This document shows, piece after piece, positions 6,216 to 6,390 of a stretch of 6,390 nt of DNA. How positions within the stretch are numbered: the stretch's first letter is position 1; each line of letters begins with the position of its first letter. The translations under genes and the position numbers were made by a program. Below the pieces are notes generated by a model, which was not told where the DNA came from, ran no database searches, and was given only the letters and a program-made list of their open reading frames with translations. Source of the DNA: Saprospiraceae bacterium (GTDB lineage Bacteria > Bacteroidota > Bacteroidia > Chitinophagales > Saprospiraceae); NCBI GenBank assembly GCA_014379065.1, contig JACMMM010000516.1:1-6390 (forward strand). Direction: 5' to 3'.

Positions 6216-6322
6216 ATGGATATTCCTAACTCCAGGGCAGTTTGATCAGGTGATATACCTTCTTCCGAATGCTTTTCAATGAACTTCCTTTCGCTGAAAG
6301 TAGTGTGCCTTTGCATATACAT
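6131..6322 (-). CDS. IS transposase, N-terminal helix-turn-helix ORF (orfA)
   Basis: From the ATG at 6322 this encodes 63 residues starting MYMQRHTTFSERKF; a TTG at 6337 adds only five residues and abuts the inverted repeat. The segment EKHSEEGISPDQTALELGISIWTVRKWRQRL is a classic helix-turn-helix with the W-R-K-W recognition helix of IS481/IS630-like transposases. The frame overlaps orfB by 85 bases. After the slippery site RLKKG, the unshifted product carries only 15 further residues before TGA at 6131. The short product keeps the DNA-binding domain without the catalytic one, so it could act as a competitor or repressor at the ends, as orfA does in IS3 elements. That role is inference. Confidence 0.8.
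   Translation of the reverse strand: MYMQRHTTFSERKFIEKHSEEGISPDQTALELGISIWTVRKWRQRLKKGVRANRPWGVHLRVH
6179..6185 (-). promoter_or_regulatory. Programmed -1 ribosomal frameshift site A AAA AAG
   Basis: On the minus strand the run of six A and five G contains A AAA AAG in exactly the orfA frame (CTA AAA AAG GGG). A -1 slip after AAG resumes at GGG GGT TCG, which is the orfB frame (KKGGSCESAM). The heptamer is the strongest known bacterial slippery motif, as in dnaX and IS3 elements. I see no convincing long stem downstream; a 5-bp CGTGC/GCACG pairing (6168-6172 with 6126-6130) is the best candidate and is weak. Confidence 0.8.
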
Positions 6323-6338
6323 GTTTTTGGCACACAAC

Positions 6339-6390
6339 TTAGTACGACTTTATAATACGATTGCTTAGTACGAGTTTTTAATAGTCAACA
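6339..6390. repeat. Right terminal inverted repeat of the IS (52 bp, four 13-mers)
   Basis: It is identical to the left repeat in reverse complement over all 52 bases. The orfA ATG lies only 16 bases inside it, so the transposase promoter almost certainly falls within the repeat. An AT-rich TATTAT (6353-6358, read on the minus strand) is the only -10-like candidate, and no well-spaced -35 or Bacteroidota TTTG element is seen. The last base of the window is the tip of the element. Confidence 0.94.

Larger units (their letters stand above)
4989..6390 (-). mobile_element. Complete insertion sequence, 1402 bp, IS481-like with frameshifted transposase
   Basis: The element is bounded by perfect 52-bp inverted repeats (4989-5040 and 6339-6390), with tips TGT...ACA, and is filled by one transposase in two overlapping frames. 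Pairing breaks at the first inner base (5041/6338). The outer limit is supported by the 4 x 13 bp structure of each repeat. The window stops exactly at the right tip, so a target-site duplication cannot be examined. The TGT tips, helix-turn-helix plus rve-type DDE core and size fit the IS481 or IS1202 neighbourhood. The two-ORF -1 frameshift is more typical of IS3, so I leave the family open. All parts are intact and the ends identical, which suggests a recent and possibly active copy. Confidence 0.93.

Overview
The window looks like a chromosomal segment of a Bacteroidota bacterium, most likely a Saprospiria/Saprospiraceae-like environmental lineage. The evidence is the VPS10/sortilin-type Asp-box exoprotein, the LTGC lipoprotein, a Bacteroidota-style addiction-module antitoxin, mid-range G+C, and the lack of Shine-Dalgarno sequences before the starts. 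The lineage is an inference from gene style, not from a marker gene.

Layout. Bases 2-1624 (+) hold the 3' part of a large Asp-box beta-propeller protein whose start lies outside the window. Just behind it, 1695-1946 (+) encodes a small antitoxin. Its partner toxin gene begins in the classical ATGA overlap but stops after 19 codons, so the toxin-antitoxin pair is broken. A 125-base gap with a perfect 19-base palindrome leads to a 262-residue lipoprotein of unknown function (2072-2860, +). A perfect 30-bp inverted repeat (2876-2956) then acts as a shared bidirectional terminator between the lipoprotein and the convergent gene mrdA. mrdA (2959-4947, -) encodes penicillin-binding protein 2, the transpeptidase of the elongation machinery, and its active-site motifs are complete.

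The right-hand part, 4989-6390, is a complete insertion sequence of 1402 bp sitting 41 bp upstream of the mrdA start. It ends in perfect 52-bp inverted repeats, each of which resolves into four 13-bp repeats. It encodes a transposase in two overlapping frames, a short helix-turn-helix ORF and a DDE catalytic ORF. They are joined at a canonical -1 slippery heptamer A AAA AAG, giving a predicted 428-residue fusion. The transposase is read in the same direction as mrdA with no visible terminator between them, so the element may both separate mrdA from its usual upstream mre genes and supply read-through transcription.

The most distinctive system in the window is this IS. It combines IS481-like termini and core with IS3-style frameshifting and iteron-built ends, and it sits next to a heptad-repeat tract that shares sequence with the element's own tip.
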